Of a DNA stretch of 47,391 nt, positions 46,169 to 47,391 are shown piece by piece. This stretch comes from Planctomycetota bacterium (GTDB taxonomy: Bacteria; Planctomycetota; UBA1135; GCA-002686595). Every line of letters begins with the position of its first letter. The stretch's first letter is position 1. The position numbers were made by a program, and so were the translations under genes. The stretch lies in the NCBI GenBank assembly GCA_002862085.1, contig PKCK01000014.1, positions 1 through 47,391 on the forward strand, written 5' to 3'. Below the pieces are notes generated by a model, which worked only from the letters and a program-made list of their open reading frames with translations, had not been told where the DNA came from and searched no databases.

Positions 46169-47175
46169 CCGACCCCATCCTGCAGTCCGAGCGCAACCCG
46201 GGCGCGACCCCCGCACGGCCCGGGCTCGTCTCCGACGTCGACGTGACGATCGTCTTCCCCGTTCAGACCCACAAGGCCGAGCTGGAGAACGTGATCGGGG
46301 CCCTCGGTGGGGCGCTCACGGAGCTGGGACTCACGTGGGAGTGCATCCTGGTGTTCGACGGCATCAAGGGCACGCTCTGGGAGCGTGCGCTGGAGCTGCA
46401 GCGAGAGACGCGCGATCAGGTGCGGACGATCGCGCTGCACAAGCCCTTCGGCGCGTCCGTCTGCCTGTCGAGCGCGTTCGAACATGCCCTCGGCGGCCTC
46501 ATCCTGACGACGCCGCCGTACGTTCAGAGCGATCCTGTCGATCTCAAGAAGCTCTTCGCCGCGATCGACGACGGCGCGGATTTCGTGACGACGTGGCGTT
46601 CGAGCCGGGTCGACTCCAAGCTGAACAGAGTCCAGTCGGGCGCATTCAACTGGGTCGTGCGCAAGGTGGTCGGGGCGTCGTTCCACGACATGAACAGCAC
46701 CCTGCGCGTGATGCGCCGCGAGGTGCTGGAGCAGCTCACGATCTACGGCAGCATCTATCGCTATCTGCCGGCCGTCGCCTACCGCCAGGGCTTCCGCGTC
46801 GACGAGGTGCCGGTACGGCATCTCGTCGAGTGGGGGGGCGCCGGGATCTTCGGCGCCGGGCTCTACCTCCGCCGCGCGCTCGACCTGCTCGGGCTGATGT
46901 TCCTCGCGCGCTTCACGCACAAGCCACTGCGCTTCTTCGGGGCGCTCGGCGGCTCGCTGATGCTGCTCGGCGGGCTGATGGCCGGCACTCAGTTCGCGAT
47001 GTGGCTCAGCTCGGACATGGCCTTCGGTCTCTACCAGCGCTCGCCCTTCATCGTGGGCGTGCTGCTCGGGGTGCTCGGAGCCCAGATCGTCGGCTTCGGG
47101 CTCGTCGGTGAGATCATCGTGTTCACGCAGGCGAAGAACGTGCGCGAGTACCGCATCGAGCGGATCTACGAATGA
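46165..47175 (+). CDS. GT2-like membrane protein lacking the DxD motif
   Basis: A 336-residue relative of the gene before it, beginning at the GTG at 46165 that overlaps its stop. The fold is kept: VTIVFPVQTHKAELENV, LVFDGIKG, LHKPFGASVCLSSAFEHA, the motif region HDMNSTLRVMRRE, and two or more C-terminal helices (GGSLMLLGGLMAGTQFAMWL and GVLLGVLGAQIVGFGLVG). The stretch that should hold the metal-binding DxD instead reads LTTPPYVQSDP, with P-P-Y at 117-119 opposite the partner's D-A-D at 121-123. It is therefore probably not an ordinary metal-dependent transferase. It could be a dedicated partner or regulator of the upstream enzyme, or a flippase-like membrane protein. Confidence 0.85.
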   Translation: MTDPILQSERNPGATPARPGLVSDVDVTIVFPVQTHKAELENVIGALGGALTELGLTWECILVFDGIKGTLWERALELQRETRDQVRTIALHKPFGASVCLSSAFEHALGGLILTTPPYVQSDPVDLKKLFAAIDDGADFVTTWRSSRVDSKLNRVQSGAFNWVVRKVVGASFHDMNSTLRVMRREVLEQLTIYGSIYRYLPAVAYRQGFRVDEVPVRHLVEWGGAGIFGAGLYLRRALDLLGLMFLARFTHKPLRFFGALGGSLMLLGGLMAGTQFAMWLSSDMAFGLYQRSPFIVGVLLGVLGAQIVGFGLVGEIIVFTQAKNVREYRIERIYE

Positions 47176-47391
47176 CCCCGTCCAGAGGCGCCTCGGACGC
47201 TGCCCCCGCGCGCGAGCCGGCAGCGACCGCGGACCTCGTCGTCAGGCGAGCCGCGCCCGGGGACGCGGTGCGGGTGGACACCTTCGCGCTCGAGGCGCCC
47301 CGCGCGAGCTTCTTCCACGGCGCGGGGTGGACCCGCGCCGTGTGCGAGGAGTTCGGTCACGAGGACCGTTCCCTCGTCGCGGAGCGAGATG
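47172..47391 (+). CDS. FemAB/GNAT-like protein, XrtA-associated type (5' part only)
   Basis: The first 73 codons of a gene whose ATG overlaps the preceding stop (ATGA). The visible part contains PRASFFHGAGWTRAVCEEFGHE followed by SLVAERD, which resembles the N-terminal GNAT half of the FemAB proteins associated with XrtA/PEP-CTERM systems (usual form RATFFHRAGW...FGH...LLAER). Such proteins are thought to add an aminoacyl or acyl group to a glycan or peptide. The gene leaves the window, so active-site residues cannot be judged. Confidence 0.78.
   Translation, partial: MTPSRGASDAAPAREPAATADLVVRRAAPGDAVRVDTFALEAPRASFFHGAGWTRAVCEEFGHEDRSLVAERD

Noticed and set aside
28121..47391. Exosortase or PEP-CTERM substrate
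   Set aside because: None of the proteins has the exosortase Cys/Arg/His membrane pattern or a PEP plus helix plus basic C-terminal tail.

Overview
The window is a gene-dense bacterial chromosome segment with very high GC (about 70% by eye). Most genes are tightly packed, and many are coupled by 4-base ATGA/GTGA overlaps. Three features fit a deep-branching, marine-type Planctomycetota lineage: a Ser/Thr kinase with a long tetratricopeptide array, a giant periplasmic TPR protein, and an XrtA (exosortase A)-type exopolysaccharide gene set. This placement is inference from gene style only. No rRNA, tRNA, CRISPR array, transposase or phage gene was seen.

Layout. 1-7.4 kb (minus strand): a receptor-like Ser/Thr kinase running off the left edge, an M28 carboxypeptidase, ribosomal protein L28 (rpmB) and a lipoprotein isoaspartyl peptidase. 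7.4-14.1 kb (minus): an unusual coupled operon made of an XrtA-type sugar transferase, a ZIP metal transporter, a metal permease fused to an SPFH domain, and two further SPFH/HflK-HflC-like proteins. 14.4-16.9 kb (minus): a large S41 processing protease. 17.2-20.9 kb (plus): moaC, accB, accC and a lipoprotein. 21.0-27.7 kb (plus): nucleotide-sugar supply genes (UDP-glucuronate decarboxylase, glmS, UDP-glucuronate-epimerase-like, rmlA, rmlD, rmlB). 28.1-37.3 kb (plus): polysaccharide export lipoprotein, chain-length protein, O-antigen-ligase-like protein, XrtA-type asparagine synthetase, two GT4 glycosyltransferases and an XrtA-type polysaccharide deacetylase. 37.3-44.9 kb (minus): a 1446-residue TPR protein, a sigma-54 activator with a degenerate receiver, and a histidine-kinase-like protein lacking its key motifs. 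45.1 kb to the right edge (plus): two coupled GT2 glycosyltransferases, the second without a DxD motif, and the start of an XrtA-type FemAB/GNAT gene.

How it fits together. Precursor genes feed UDP-xylose, UDP-GlcNAc (via GlcN-6-P), a UDP-uronic acid and dTDP-rhamnose-type sugars into an XrtA-type envelope glycan pathway. The sugar transferase would start the chain on a lipid carrier, the GT4 and GT2 enzymes extend it, and the Wza/Wzz-like pair and the ligase-like protein polymerise, ligate or export it. Deacetylase, amidotransferase and FemAB proteins modify it. The sigma-54 regulator and its pseudo-kinase partner are placed to control the pathway. No exosortase, PEP-CTERM substrate or rmlC lies in the window.

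The most novel-looking item is the ZIP / permease-SPFH fusion / SPFH / SPFH operon (7436-12453), which looks like a membrane-microdomain metal-handling module. Also notable are the doubly degenerate two-component pair and the GT2 pair with one member lacking the catalytic metal site.
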